A DNA stretch of 64,000 bases. Source: Leptospiraceae bacterium (GTDB taxonomy: Bacteria; Spirochaetota; Leptospiria; Leptospirales; Leptospiraceae). A program made the translations under genes and the position numbers. The stretch spans positions 310,001-374,000 of the forward strand of contig JADJFV010000001.1 in the NCBI GenBank assembly GCA_016708435.1. Reading direction: 5' to 3'. Shown here piece after piece: positions 17,500-26,656 of this stretch (position 1 is the stretch's first letter; every line of letters begins with the position of its first letter). The notes under the pieces are model-generated. The model saw nothing but the letters and a program-made list of their open reading frames with translations. It was not told where the DNA came from and ran no database searches.

Positions 17500-17581
17500 G
17501 GGCTGTGTAAAAACATGAAAATGCTGTCATGGTGAGTCTGTCGAACTACGGCACTCATGGCAACAGTTTTTTACACAACCC
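17500..17581. repeat. Inverted repeat with TCATGGTGAG..TGTCGAA element, bidirectional terminator
   Basis: GGGCTGTGTAAAAA (17500-17513) pairs with TTTTTACACAACCC at 17567-17581 with one mismatch, giving a long stem between the convergent lysozyme-like and GDCCVxC genes; the A- and T-runs suit termination both ways. Its centre (17527-17560) carries TCATGGTGAG-TCTGTCGAA, a word repeated at 54872-54896, which identifies the element as dispersed. Confidence 0.6.
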
Positions 17582-17588
17582 ATAGCAT

Positions 17589-17804
17589 CTAACAACAATT
17601 AACCTCTTCTTGCTTCGGAGGGCATACCACACTTCCATACGAGCAGAACACACAGCAATCCCCTTCTTTTGGTTTAAGCCATTCATTACAATTTGTGCAT
17701 GTATAAAAACGCATACAGGCATTCGTTGGCATCACTTCTTCCTTTTTAAACCCGCATTTGGGACAAGTAATCATTGATTGTAAGAGTATTTTATTAAAAT
17801 TCAT
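17589..17804 (-). CDS. GDCCVxC-domain small metal-binding protein
   Basis: A 71-residue Cys-rich protein: an N-terminal 'CPKCG' knuckle, a 'CTNC' pair, then the family signature 'GDCCVFCSYGS' and 'CPP', ending in C-C. This matches the GDCCVxC (seleno)protein family, in which one Cys can be selenocysteine; all are Cys here. Function unknown; redox or zinc/iron binding is likely. A second in-frame ATG (17774) begins at 'MITCPKCG', the usual family start, and may be the real one. Neither has a strong ribosome binding site. Confidence 0.75.
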   Translation of the reverse strand: MNFNKILLQSMITCPKCGFKKEEVMPTNACMRFYTCTNCNEWLKPKEGDCCVFCSYGSVVCPPKQEEVNCC

Positions 17805-17869
17805 TTTCTTTTTATCAATCTTGATTTTTTTTGCTTCCCATTCTTATATTATAGTTAGATTATTACTTT

Positions 17870-18535
17870 ATGATTCGAATATTTATTCTTTTCTCCTTTC
17901 TGTCATTAGAAATTTTTTCTCAAGCTACCATAACAAAAATAGTCAATGAGAAAGGTGCAATAAAAAACCTTACGGAAGAACAATTCGTAAGCAATGTTGT
18001 CGATCTCATTCACAATGAAAAGCAAATTATCGCTTCGGTTAATGCGGGAGTGCAAGTCGAATATAAACTCACAGGAGAGACTGTTTCCAATTTCAAAGAA
18101 TTTGGAAATATGGCACTCGTCATTACAAATAAAAATTTACTTGCTATTTCAAATAACGCAACCGAATTCGCAAGGCAACCTCTTTTTAGCGATATGAATA
18201 TTACTTATACAGTTTCGAATTCTCTAATATTTGTAATTACAAATAGGAAAATTTATTCGTATACTGTATCCTCGTCTGAATGGAGATCGATTGATTTAAC
18301 AGGAGAGTATGTTAGATCTCATGCAGCATTTGACAAGACTGGAACTCTGATTACAAACAAGCGAATTATTTCGTATTCTGAATTTACAAAAGAATTTCAT
18401 TTCTTTAATATAGATATTTTTACTCCGGTGAATAATTATACAGTGCTCGCAGATAAAATTATATTCGCTAGCTCACGAAAAACAATTATCTACCGAGCAA
18501 CAACAGGCGAATATTCAGTTGTAAATTTCAATTAA
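17870..18535 (+). CDS. Exported protein of unknown function, propeller-like repeats
   Basis: A 221-residue protein with a signal peptide (cleavage near F-S-Q, residue 18). The mature part repeats a strand pattern with 'LVITNKNLLAIS', 'IFVITNRKIYSY' and 'TLITNKRIISYS', about every 45 residues; the shared I-T-N-(K/R) core suggests blades of a small beta-propeller. No family was recognised. It is followed after 13 bp by the M23 peptidase on the same strand, so the two are probably co-transcribed. Confidence 0.6.
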   Translation: MIRIFILFSFLSLEIFSQATITKIVNEKGAIKNLTEEQFVSNVVDLIHNEKQIIASVNAGVQVEYKLTGETVSNFKEFGNMALVITNKNLLAISNNATEFARQPLFSDMNITYTVSNSLIFVITNRKIYSYTVSSSEWRSIDLTGEYVRSHAAFDKTGTLITNKRIISYSEFTKEFHFFNIDIFTPVNNYTVLADKIIFASSRKTIIYRATTGEYSVVNFN

Positions 18536-18548
18536 TCTAAATTCTTGG

Positions 18549-20393
18549 ATGTTAGCAACTATGACATTCAAAAATTTTTTATATATACTACTTTCCCTAC
18601 TATTTTCTATTTGCGCTTACAACTTATTATCCGATACAAACTCGCCTGCAAGCAATTCACCCGAATCAGCCAAACCTATCGAAGCAGGAACAAAGTATCC
18701 TGAATACGGCTGGCCTATCTTCGGTGATAAACTTGTCACAGGTAGCTTTGGAGAATTTAGATACTATCATTTTCATATGGGACAAGACTTTGCTACAGAG
18801 GCAAAGAACGGTCTACCGCTACTTGCGATGACAGACGGAAAAGTAATCAAGCTTCAAAGTTATCGTTATTCCATTGGAAATGCGATTATACTATTGCATG
18901 ATGATGGATTTATGAGCCGTTACGGTCATATGAGCGGCTTTGCGGATAACGTATGGGCATCTATCCAGGACAAAGATGTTTTAGAAAAAAGAAAGCGAAG
19001 ACAAGACTTCGAATACACACTTGCAACAGCAGAACAAGTTCGTGTAAAGAAAGGAGATGTGATTGGTTATTCCGGCGATACTGGAATTGGACCTTCTCAT
19101 TTACATTTAGAAATTTTTAAGGATAATATCTATTATAACCCTGCGGACTTTGGATTGAACTATTTTGCTTTCGGCGGAATCAATATTTACGCAGTCGATA
19201 TAGTTCCAGAAAACAATAAAAGTTTTATCAATGGAAAGAATGCAACTTATTCCATGCGATTCAAATTGGATAAGGATAAAAATCTTGTTCCTCTTCATGG
19301 GGAGGTTCTAAAAATAAAAGGAGACGTTAGTCTCAGTGTCTATGGGAGTGAATCTTCCGGTCGAAGCAATAAGATAGGATTTCAGAAAATCACGGTTGGT
19401 CTCAATGGTGCGGAATTGCAAGAAGTTAATTTTAATAAAATTTCAAGCTTCCATACATTTCGTTCCTGCTTTGTATTGGATAATTACAAAAGTAGAATGA
19501 ATGGCAGACCCTTTAAGTATTTCACGCATACCAAAGATGGAAATACTCTACTCGGATTTAAAAATCAGCAAGTTGGTGCAGGGATAGTTCGTTCTGAAAG
19601 TTTTAAAGAAGGGGAAAATGAAATTTCACTTGCCCTCTTTGGAATCTCAAAACTTCCCGCCCTTGCTAAGATCAAAGTAGAAAAGGATAACAAAGAGTAT
19701 CCAGACGGAGAAATTAAAAAATTCAATCTCTCCCATGATAGCTACATTACAGTATCAACGCCCGACAAAAAAGGAGAAGCATTTTTCCCTGCCTATTCCA
19801 TATTTACACAAGCAAATGTATCCATCGAAAAAAGCAAAAACCAAAAAGTCTTAGATAAAGATATGAGTCTTGAGTCAGAAATCTATACAGTGGAGCCCGA
19901 TTACAAAGAATTTAACCTTGGCTATGATTTGTATATAAAACTCGACAAAGAAATCAACGCAGAAAAATTTGGACTCTATCAACTCGCAAATAACGGAAAG
20001 GTAATCAAGAGTTTCCCCGGCGTATACTTCAATACAACTGAAAAATTCTTTCGCGCTAGAATTAAGGCTACTGGTAATTTTGCGATAGTATCTGATTATG
20101 CAAAGCCGACACTAAGAATCTATCGACATAAAAACAATCAGGTATTTAAAGGAAATGAATTTAAAATCTATCTAATTGCATCCGATCATGGAACAGGAAT
20201 TCCAGATTCCTCACTTATCGTAAAAGTGGATGAGAAAGAAGCCTATTTAGACTTAGATCCAGAGACGGGACTTAGAGAAATATTTTATCCAGATTCAATG
20301 CGCGATGTAGGCAAACATACAATTACCGCTACAGCCAAAGACCGAGCAAATAATATTGCTGAGCCTTTGACTTTTACCTATGAAGTGAAATAG
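18549..20393 (+). CDS. Exported M23-family (LytM) peptidase with C-terminal beta domains
   Basis: A 614-residue protein. The signal peptide begins at Met1 or Met5 (18561). The LytM domain (about 55-205) has the complete zinc set: His76 and Asp80 in 'FHMGQDFA', the 'RYGHMSG' His127, and 'SHLHLEI' with His184 and His186. The rest (about 210-614) is a series of beta-sandwich-like segments, the last resembling Ig/Y_Y_Y repeats. Such enzymes cut peptidoglycan cross-links or activate amidases in the periplasm. It is convergent with the small holin-like gene (12-bp gap). Confidence 0.87.
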   Translation: MLATMTFKNFLYILLSLLFSICAYNLLSDTNSPASNSPESAKPIEAGTKYPEYGWPIFGDKLVTGSFGEFRYYHFHMGQDFATEAKNGLPLLAMTDGKVIKLQSYRYSIGNAIILLHDDGFMSRYGHMSGFADNVWASIQDKDVLEKRKRRQDFEYTLATAEQVRVKKGDVIGYSGDTGIGPSHLHLEIFKDNIYYNPADFGLNYFAFGGINIYAVDIVPENNKSFINGKNATYSMRFKLDKDKNLVPLHGEVLKIKGDVSLSVYGSESSGRSNKIGFQKITVGLNGAELQEVNFNKISSFHTFRSCFVLDNYKSRMNGRPFKYFTHTKDGNTLLGFKNQQVGAGIVRSESFKEGENEISLALFGISKLPALAKIKVEKDNKEYPDGEIKKFNLSHDSYITVSTPDKKGEAFFPAYSIFTQANVSIEKSKNQKVLDKDMSLESEIYTVEPDYKEFNLGYDLYIKLDKEINAEKFGLYQLANNGKVIKSFPGVYFNTTEKFFRARIKATGNFAIVSDYAKPTLRIYRHKNNQVFKGNEFKIYLIASDHGTGIPDSSLIVKVDEKEAYLDLDPETGLREIFYPDSMRDVGKHTITATAKDRANNIAEPLTFTYEVK

Positions 20394-20404
20394 AATGACT
20401 TCGC

Positions 20405-20755
20405 TTATCTCTCGCCAAAATAATTTGCAATAGCGAGAAAAAGACCACCTAAGAAAGCAGCAGTGAAACTTGGGACACTTAGCATTTGCGGGAACAAACC
20501 TTTAATTAGTAGGATGATTACTGCATTCAGCAGAAGACCTGCGATGCCTAACGTTAGGTAATATATTACCGCACCGATTCCAAGTGTGAATATGACGATT
20601 AATTTGCGAGCAGCAAAATTCAGTGCAAGAAAAACTATCACGATAATGAAAGCATCCTTCCAATCTCCCGATACACGAAAGCCTGAATCGATAAATGGAA
20701 AAACAAATAAGACAACTAACACCTGTAGAAAAATGGATAATAAAAATTTCTTCAT
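20405..20755 (-). CDS. Small four-helix membrane protein (phage holin family 4 / YvlD-like)
   Basis: A 116-residue integral membrane protein with four hydrophobic helices, the arrangement and length of the Phage_holin_4_2/YvlD family. It has a G-x-x-x-Y-Y-L-T-L-G-I-A-G-L motif near 60-75 and 'FLGGLFLAIANY' at the end. Despite the family name these chromosomal proteins are not tied to phage. GGAG lies just upstream of the ATG. No operon partner; the divergent DUF898 gene shares the promoter region. Confidence 0.75.
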   Translation of the reverse strand: MKKFLLSIFLQVLVVLFVFPFIDSGFRVSGDWKDAFIIVIVFLALNFAARKLIVIFTLGIGAVIYYLTLGIAGLLLNAVIILLIKGLFPQMLSVPSFTAAFLGGLFLAIANYFGER

Positions 20756-20879
20756 TTAAAACTCCTTCCATCATAATTTATGATTGTAAAAAAATTACAA
20801 TGAAATAAAGAAAATTGTTTCTTGCTTATTAGTTTTTTAAAAATATAGTCATTTAAATTGATTTCCAAGAGGAGTTTAT

Positions 20880-21872
20880 ATGACTGATACGAGTCTAGAA
20901 AATATAGGGAGTCCGGCGCCACAGAGATTCTTATTCACAGCAAACGGAGGAGATTTTTTTGGTATAGCAATCAAAAATTTTTTTCTTACGATCATCACAC
21001 TCGGAGTTTATTGGTTCTGGGCAAAAGTTGAGATAACAAAATTCCTCTACAATAATACAAAATTCCAAGAATCTTCTTTTGACTATCATGCCACAGGCTT
21101 AGAAAAATTCATTGGATTTCTAAAAGGAATCGGCATATTGCTAGTTTATGGTATTTTTATTGGAATCGTCACTTGGATACTAACAAAGGCTGTCGGAGAA
21201 TCAACGGCGACAACGATAGTAACTCTTCTTTCTTATCTAATTATTTTTTCAGTATTACCAATTATCATTATTGGGGCGCTACGATTTCGATTGAGTCGAA
21301 CCTCCTTTCATGGAATTCGTTTTCAATTTCTAGGAGAGCCAAAAGAATTCACTATCTTATTCTTAAAGTCAGTCGGGCTAACGATTGTTACCTTCGGATT
21401 CTATTATCCTTGGGCGATAGTCGCCATATCTACCTACATCGCAAGGAATTGTCTTTATGGCAATCACGCATTTGATCTAAGAGTTAAAGCAGAAGAACTT
21501 TTCTTTACTTTTATAAAAGGTTTTCTTTTATCATTGGTCACTTGCGGAATTTATAGTTTTTGGTTTCGGGCTGATCTTCATAATTTCTTTTGGAATAATT
21601 ATTACTTTCAAAATGGAAAAACTATCTCTGATTTAAAAGGAGATACTCTATTCATTACTTTTTTAAAATCGGTAGGGTTAATGGCGATTACCTGTGGAAT
21701 TGGATTTGCCTGGGTAATTATTATGAATCAAAAAGTAATCATTGAAAGCCTTTCTTTCAGCACTAATATTGACTTCGATTCGATTTCCAATATTCCAATC
21801 AAGCCAGGCTCTGCGACCATTGATAGTATTGGCGGAGATGCACTCGATTCATTTGGATCTATTGCTGGATAA
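20880..21872 (+). CDS. DUF898 (YjgN family) membrane protein
   Basis: A 330-residue membrane protein composed of repeated units, each with a 'F.. FLK..L LT.ITLGIYYPW' type pattern (seen at about 25-55, 155-180, 205-230 and 255-275). This repeated arrangement with W-x-W/'GVYWFWAKVEI' is the DUF898/YjgN signature. Function unknown. AGAGGAG precedes the ATG. Its last 24 bases overlap the convergent SRPBCC membrane gene. Confidence 0.82.
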   Translation: MTDTSLENIGSPAPQRFLFTANGGDFFGIAIKNFFLTIITLGVYWFWAKVEITKFLYNNTKFQESSFDYHATGLEKFIGFLKGIGILLVYGIFIGIVTWILTKAVGESTATTIVTLLSYLIIFSVLPIIIIGALRFRLSRTSFHGIRFQFLGEPKEFTILFLKSVGLTIVTFGFYYPWAIVAISTYIARNCLYGNHAFDLRVKAEELFFTFIKGFLLSLVTCGIYSFWFRADLHNFFWNNYYFQNGKTISDLKGDTLFITFLKSVGLMAITCGIGFAWVIIMNQKVIIESLSFSTNIDFDSISNIPIKPGSATIDSIGGDALDSFGSIAG

Positions 21873-22838
21873 TCCCTCTGATCTAGAGCGGATAACCCTA
21901 AGTATATTCTGCTGAATATCTCGCATTAAAAAATCGCTCCAGACTTCTGCATAGAAATTAAATCTTGTAGAAAGTCTGTAGCGGCTAAACAAGTGTAGCC
22001 TTATTTGGTTAGCACTGATTTTTTCAATTTCATACTGTCCTATAAGCGTATCAAAATATCTTCCACCAACAACAACATGGCTGTCGAGAGTAGTTAGAGG
22101 TGTATTGGCTGGTTCAGATCTAATTTTAAAGGTCAACTTCTTTTCTTTTTCCCAGTCAGTAATTGTTTCTAAAAACATAAGTCCCTTTTCAAACTTCGCC
22201 TCCCGAATACCTCCAATTCCTTCATAAGAAAGCGTAGCCTCAACAGGTCTCGGAAAACCCATCGCATAAAAAAAACTTTCCTGTGGTTCAGTAATCTTGG
22301 GGATACGAGTAATTTGACTCCAAACTATTTCTGAAGGTGCATTTATCAAAATAGATGTATTGACCTGTAAAATTTTATCATCCAGAGGATAACGCTCTTC
22401 TACCCCACTTACAATAAACGGCATAATAAGCAAAGCACCGAGAGCAAACGAATTCATCCTATTCGAGTTGTAGACAGTAAAAAAAGCGCCACCTATGACT
22501 CCACCTAAAGAGGCTAACGGTAAATAAATCGGAACTGCCATAATCAAACAAATCGTGCCTTCCATACCTGTGATAAAAGAAAGTAGTAAACAAAGCGAAG
22601 CTGTTGCCCAAGGCATAAAGATTCGATAAACCCAAGAAGATTGCGATTCAGTATTCGCAAAATACAGAGTAATCACTCCAAGAGCAATCGGAAGAATAAA
22701 AACAAAGCCCATCGTCATAACAGTAAACCAATCTTTCAATTCGTCACGGCTCAATACAAATTGACAGAATAATCCGTATAGAGCACCAATCGCCACCCCA
22801 ATAAATAGAGATATTTTATTTCCCTTCGGTAAATTCAT
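21849..22838 (-). CDS. Membrane protein with C-terminal SRPBCC (START-like) domain
   Basis: A 329-residue protein: about five hydrophobic helices in residues 12-150, then a soluble domain (about 165-320) that opens 'TSILINAPSEIVWSQITRIPKI', the classic first strand and helix of SRPBCC/polyketide-cyclase-like folds, with 'YFDTLIGQYEIEKISANQIRLHLFSRYRLSTRFNFYAEVW' strands toward the end. These domains bind hydrophobic ligands. It lies 7 bp downstream of the exported zincin gene and is probably in one operon with it and glgA. Confidence 0.7.
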   Translation of the reverse strand: MNLPKGNKISLFIGVAIGALYGLFCQFVLSRDELKDWFTVMTMGFVFILPIALGVITLYFANTESQSSWVYRIFMPWATASLCLLLSFITGMEGTICLIMAVPIYLPLASLGGVIGGAFFTVYNSNRMNSFALGALLIMPFIVSGVEERYPLDDKILQVNTSILINAPSEIVWSQITRIPKITEPQESFFYAMGFPRPVEATLSYEGIGGIREAKFEKGLMFLETITDWEKEKKLTFKIRSEPANTPLTTLDSHVVVGGRYFDTLIGQYEIEKISANQIRLHLFSRYRLSTRFNFYAEVWSDFLMRDIQQNILRVIRSRSEGLSSNRSK

Positions 22839-22845
22839 TGTTGCC

Positions 22846-23838
22846 TCATTTTTTTTGATTTAGTTTTTGCGTGTTCTTTGATTTTAATGCAAGAGCGATA
22901 TACTCTGTTTCAATTTGATCGATAGATTTGCCGGTAAGCTCTTCTATTTTTTGAATTGCCTTTTGTCCCAATTCTTTGCCTTGGTAGTTTGGAGATAATT
23001 CATACACATAGGATTTGACAAATGGAATGATTTTATTTTCAACCCATAGATAACAAAATAAAAAACGAGCCGCAGAATAGCCGTAATCCTCACGCATTTC
23101 ATCACTTAGTAAAAATTTCTTAAGAGGAGTCAATTGTTTTTTGTGGATAACATCCTGTAACTCCGGCAATCTCCAATTTGTATACCCTTCAATGAACTTT
23201 CCATTTCGAGTAGATCCCATTTCATAAAAGGAGGCAAAGCCTTCATTAAACCACTGTTGCACATCACTGTCCGTATTCAAATCAATGAAGGAATGAACCA
23301 TTTCATGCCATAGTGTTCCGGGTCCTGAGTTGTAGTAAGTATAAAGAGTCCTTTCCGTATTAGTATAATAGTCAGGGGATTCGGGATAATAAACGCCGTA
23401 AGTAGTATATCCCATTTGTTTGATAAACTGACTCTTATTCTTAAAGAAAATAATTCGAAGTGTAAATCTCGGCTCATAAATAAAATAACGGGAATACGTA
23501 TCGTTATAAAAAATTTTAAGCTTCTCTTCGATGACATCCATTTCTTTTTCCGTGCACATATACGCGATGTTATAATATTTCGTATAACGCACCTTGAATT
23601 CTAATTTATAGAGTGATTTCAAATCTGCTTTAAAATCACTCGTTTCTTTTTTCTTTATTTGCTCATATTCAGTTGCGCTTATGGATTGATTTAGATAGAA
23701 AGTTTTATTTTTCTCTACCCTAATTTCACTCAAAAGATTTTTTCTGTTCTTGAGAGAATCTTTTCTCTTTGATTCACCTCCTAGACTTGCGGTAGTTACA
23801 ATCAGAGCTACAACAAGCAGAAATATCTCTTTACGCAT
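22846..23838 (-). CDS. Exported gluzincin-like metalloprotease (DUF1570/peptidase MA-like)
   Basis: A 330-residue protein with a signal peptide (1-20). The zinc site is visible: H178-E-M-V-H182 with the third ligand Glu199 in 'FNEGFASFYE', the gluzincin arrangement of DUF1570 and peptidase-MA-like proteins. The preceding region resembles the substrate-binding N-terminal lobe ('TLRIIFFKNKSQFIK'). Likely a periplasmic or membrane-associated peptidase. It begins 7 bp after glgA on the minus strand and is followed by the SRPBCC membrane gene. Confidence 0.75.
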   Translation of the reverse strand: MRKEIFLLVVALIVTTASLGGESKRKDSLKNRKNLLSEIRVEKNKTFYLNQSISATEYEQIKKKETSDFKADLKSLYKLEFKVRYTKYYNIAYMCTEKEMDVIEEKLKIFYNDTYSRYFIYEPRFTLRIIFFKNKSQFIKQMGYTTYGVYYPESPDYYTNTERTLYTYYNSGPGTLWHEMVHSFIDLNTDSDVQQWFNEGFASFYEMGSTRNGKFIEGYTNWRLPELQDVIHKKQLTPLKKFLLSDEMREDYGYSAARFLFCYLWVENKIIPFVKSYVYELSPNYQGKELGQKAIQKIEELTGKSIDQIETEYIALALKSKNTQKLNQKK

Positions 23839-23845
23839 AATGCGA

Positions 23846-25285
23846 TTATCCTTTTATCTTGGCTATCGCGCGATTGTATAAACGTGTATACTCAGAACTT
23901 CCTTTCTTCCAACTCCAATCCAATTTCATTATCCTCTCTCTTTTTTCGCTCAATTCAATTTTATTATAATAAAGGGATAATGCACGATCAAGCGCATAAT
24001 TTAAAGAATGCTCCACTCCAGCTTCGAATACTAATCCATTCGATTGTTTCCTATCCCAAGATTCTTGGACTGAATCCTTTAATCCTCCAACTCTCGAAAC
24101 AATTGGAATTGTTCCATAAGCATGGCTATACATTTGGTTAAGCCCGCATGGCTCAAATAAGGAAGGCATTAAAAAGAAATCAGAAGCAGCTTCAATTCTT
24201 CTCGCGAGCGACTCATCAAAGCCTTTATAGAAAAAAATTCTACCGTTCGAATGATGGGACTCATGAAACAGTGCGCCTTCTATTTGTTTGTCGCCACTTC
24301 CTAGCACAAAGTAATAGAAAGGCATTTTCCATTTTTGATAAAAAGAATTTAAAAAAGTATCAAATCCCTTCTGGTGCGTTAGTCGCCCGATTAAACCAAT
24401 CAAGGGTCTATGTAAATCTACATGCAATCCATATTCCTGATAGAGCGCTAGTTTGTTTGCAAGCTTTCCTTTTTCAATGGTTGCAAGGGTATAATTTTTG
24501 TAAATTTTCTTATCGAGTTCTGGATTCCATTCTTTTTCATTGATTCCATTTAATATTCCAGTAAGAGAATCCTGTCTGCCATTCATTAGCCAAGAAAGGG
24601 ACTGTCCCATTGGTTCATGAAGAATTTCATCTCGGTATCCTTGACTAACAGTCGTTATCTCCTGTGCAAGAGTCAGTGCCGCTTTCATAAAATTCGCTTT
24701 ATGTAAATGGTCAAATACTTTTATATCTAAATAAAATGGATCTATTCGCAAGAATCTACACATTTCGGTAGGATGATCGCCTTGGTAGGCAAGGTTATGA
24801 ATCGTAAAACAGGTTGGTTTTTTTTTGCTTTGTGTATTACAAAGAATAGTCACTATTGCTGTATGCCAGTCATGCGAGTGAACCAAGTCAACATCCAATT
24901 CTAACGCTAAGTGATAACAAGCATAAGAAAAAACAGCAAAGTTAAAGTGCTCATTCGCGTTTGCATAAATTCCTGGTAGATCACGAAAAATTGGTGAGTC
25001 AAAAAAATATAACTTACGAGAGCCATCAATTGCTTCTTTAAATTTAGAGTTTTTTAAAATTTTGCACGCATCCGAATGGTATGCAATAGAATCATCAATA
25101 CAAGCAAATTCTCTTCCCGTGAAATTTGGTTGCTGATTCATTTTTTGTATAATTGGCAATGCAACAAATACTTCATGGGAACCTCCTTCACCAGATTGAA
25201 ATTCACTCAGGGAAGAAAGCATATCTGATAGCCCTCCCGCTTTAATGTAGGGAAAAAATTCTGCCGTAGTATGTAGTATTTTCAA
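23846..25285 (-). CDS. glgA: Glycogen/starch synthase (ADP-glucose type)
   Basis: A GT5 glycosyltransferase that extends alpha-1,4-glucan from ADP-glucose. The N-terminal 'KAGGLSDM' (K-x-G-G-L ADP-glucose motif) lies only about 15 residues from the TTG at 25285; AAGGAA sits 5-6 bases before this TTG, so I prefer it to the ATG at 25354, which would add 23 atypical residues. Further signatures: 'SHDWHTAIV', 'GLIGRLTHQKGFD' and the C-terminal 'MPSLFEPCGLNQMYSHAYGT' with the catalytic Glu. The product is about 479 residues, the usual size. First gene of a probable three-gene unit. Confidence 0.9.
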   Translation of the reverse strand: MKILHTTAEFFPYIKAGGLSDMLSSLSEFQSGEGGSHEVFVALPIIQKMNQQPNFTGREFACIDDSIAYHSDACKILKNSKFKEAIDGSRKLYFFDSPIFRDLPGIYANANEHFNFAVFSYACYHLALELDVDLVHSHDWHTAIVTILCNTQSKKKPTCFTIHNLAYQGDHPTEMCRFLRIDPFYLDIKVFDHLHKANFMKAALTLAQEITTVSQGYRDEILHEPMGQSLSWLMNGRQDSLTGILNGINEKEWNPELDKKIYKNYTLATIEKGKLANKLALYQEYGLHVDLHRPLIGLIGRLTHQKGFDTFLNSFYQKWKMPFYYFVLGSGDKQIEGALFHESHHSNGRIFFYKGFDESLARRIEAASDFFLMPSLFEPCGLNQMYSHAYGTIPIVSRVGGLKDSVQESWDRKQSNGLVFEAGVEHSLNYALDRALSLYYNKIELSEKRERIMKLDWSWKKGSSEYTRLYNRAIAKIKG

Positions 25286-25495
25286 AGTGATTCCTTTTTT
25301 TACTTTCTTTAAAAAGAAAAGTTTTTCAGTCTGAATTAACGATAATATTGGCATAATCTTATGAAAGAAAAAAATTTTATTTCAGTAAGATATATATCAT
25401 AAGTTTTGTAAAAGAATTCCTATTTGTAGTCCATTTAACTTATTTTCGGTGACAAGATTACAGGAATAGCTACTAAAATATTTCTGGAGGAAGAT

Positions 25496-26308
25496 ATGAG
25501 TAAAACATTTATAGTGACTGGAGCATCTGGCGGGATAGGAATCGAAATTGTTCGAGGACTTTTAAGCGAAGGGGCATTTGTAATTGCAACTGACATTAAT
25601 GCTAAGTCTTTGGAGGAATTAAAAAGAGAATTCTCTCACTACAAAGAAAAACTAATTACAGAAATTTTGGACGTGCGAAAGCCAGAACTCTGGGAAAAAA
25701 TCATTGAAAAAGCAAAATCACAACCCGCCCCATTCTATTGCTTAATCAATTCCGCCGGAGTAATACTACCCGGTTATATTATTCATTCAACTTCAGCAGA
25801 TATTGATTTTCATATTGATGTGAATACGAAAGGCGTCATGATTGGCTCCCAAGCTGCTGCCAAATACTTTGTAGAAAAAAGAAGTGGACATATTATTAAC
25901 ATTGCCTCTCTTGCCGGGATTTCTCCTATCCCCGGAATAGCTCTTTACTCGGCTTCTAAATTTGCAATCAGAGGATTTACACTCGCCCTTGCAATGGAAC
26001 TGGAGCAATACAATGTGAACGTAACCTGCATTAGCCCAGATGCAGTTGCAACCCCAATGTTTGATTTGCAAAAGGATTATGAAGAAGCTGCGATAACCTT
26101 TAGCGGATCAAAGCCATTATCCGCTGCCGATATTGCAGATATTGTAATTGATACTATCGGAAATAAAAAAATGGAAATCACTGTTACTAAATTCAGAGGA
26201 ATTCAGGCTAAGCTAGCAAGTATGTTTCCTTCGTTAGCTTCCAACGTAGTTTCCATTCTTAGATCAAAAGGAATTCGCAACCAACAAAAATTAAAAAGTG
26301 GTTTTTAA
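25496..26308 (+). CDS. Short-chain dehydrogenase/reductase (SDR)
   Basis: A 270-residue classical SDR. NAD(P) motif 'TGASGGIG' (about 8-15), 'NSAG' near 88-91, catalytic Ser in 'NIASLAG' and Tyr-x-x-x-Lys in 'YSASKFA'. GGAGGAAGAT precedes the ATG. The acceptor substrate cannot be told. Its stop codon TAA is directly followed by the ATG of the antiporter gene, so the two are co-transcribed. Divergent from glgA. Confidence 0.88.
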   Translation: MSKTFIVTGASGGIGIEIVRGLLSEGAFVIATDINAKSLEELKREFSHYKEKLITEILDVRKPELWEKIIEKAKSQPAPFYCLINSAGVILPGYIIHSTSADIDFHIDVNTKGVMIGSQAAAKYFVEKRSGHIINIASLAGISPIPGIALYSASKFAIRGFTLALAMELEQYNVNVTCISPDAVATPMFDLQKDYEEAAITFSGSKPLSAADIADIVIDTIGNKKMEITVTKFRGIQAKLASMFPSLASNVVSILRSKGIRNQQKLKSGF

Positions 26309-26656
26309 ATGAAAGAAATTGAAATCGTATTCGGACTATTAGTTGTTGTTACCGCCCTTGCAGCTATAGCTGGAAAGGTAAAAATTCCCTACCCAATTCT
26401 TTTAGTTTTAGTAGGAGCATTGATTGGATTCATTCCATTCTTGCCCAACTATGAATTAAATCCAGATATTGTTTTTCTTGTTTTCCTTCCACCTATTCTA
26501 TATTCAGCCGCTTGGTATACATCTTGGCGAGATTTTAAAGAGGAGCTTAGACCAATTAGCCTGTTGGCGATTGGATTGACTCTTGCGACTACGACTGTCA
26601 TTGGATATACAGCCTATTGGCTCATAGATGGAATTTCGCTACCCTTAGCTTCGTAA
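26309..26656 (+). CDS. CPA1 Na+/H+ antiporter, N-terminal part (frameshifted)
   Basis: The first 115 residues of a CPA1-family cation/proton antiporter: four hydrophobic helices with 'PYPILLVLVGALIGFIP' and 'FLPPILYSAAW', signatures of the NhaP/NHE-like N-terminus. The frame ends after 'DGISLPLAS'. Restoring one T in 'gctt' near 26650 joins it to the downstream frame as '...ISLPLAFVIGAIVSPPDAVA', which is the expected family sequence. Thus one gene of about 530 residues, broken by a single-base deletion. Confidence 0.75.
   Translation: MKEIEIVFGLLVVVTALAAIAGKVKIPYPILLVLVGALIGFIPFLPNYELNPDIVFLVFLPPILYSAAWYTSWRDFKEELRPISLLAIGLTLATTTVIGYTAYWLIDGISLPLAS

Noticed and set aside
20405..20755. Phage remnant because of the holin-like protein
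   Set aside because: The family is common on chromosomes and no phage gene is close; the lysozyme-like protein nearby is exported and of different origin.
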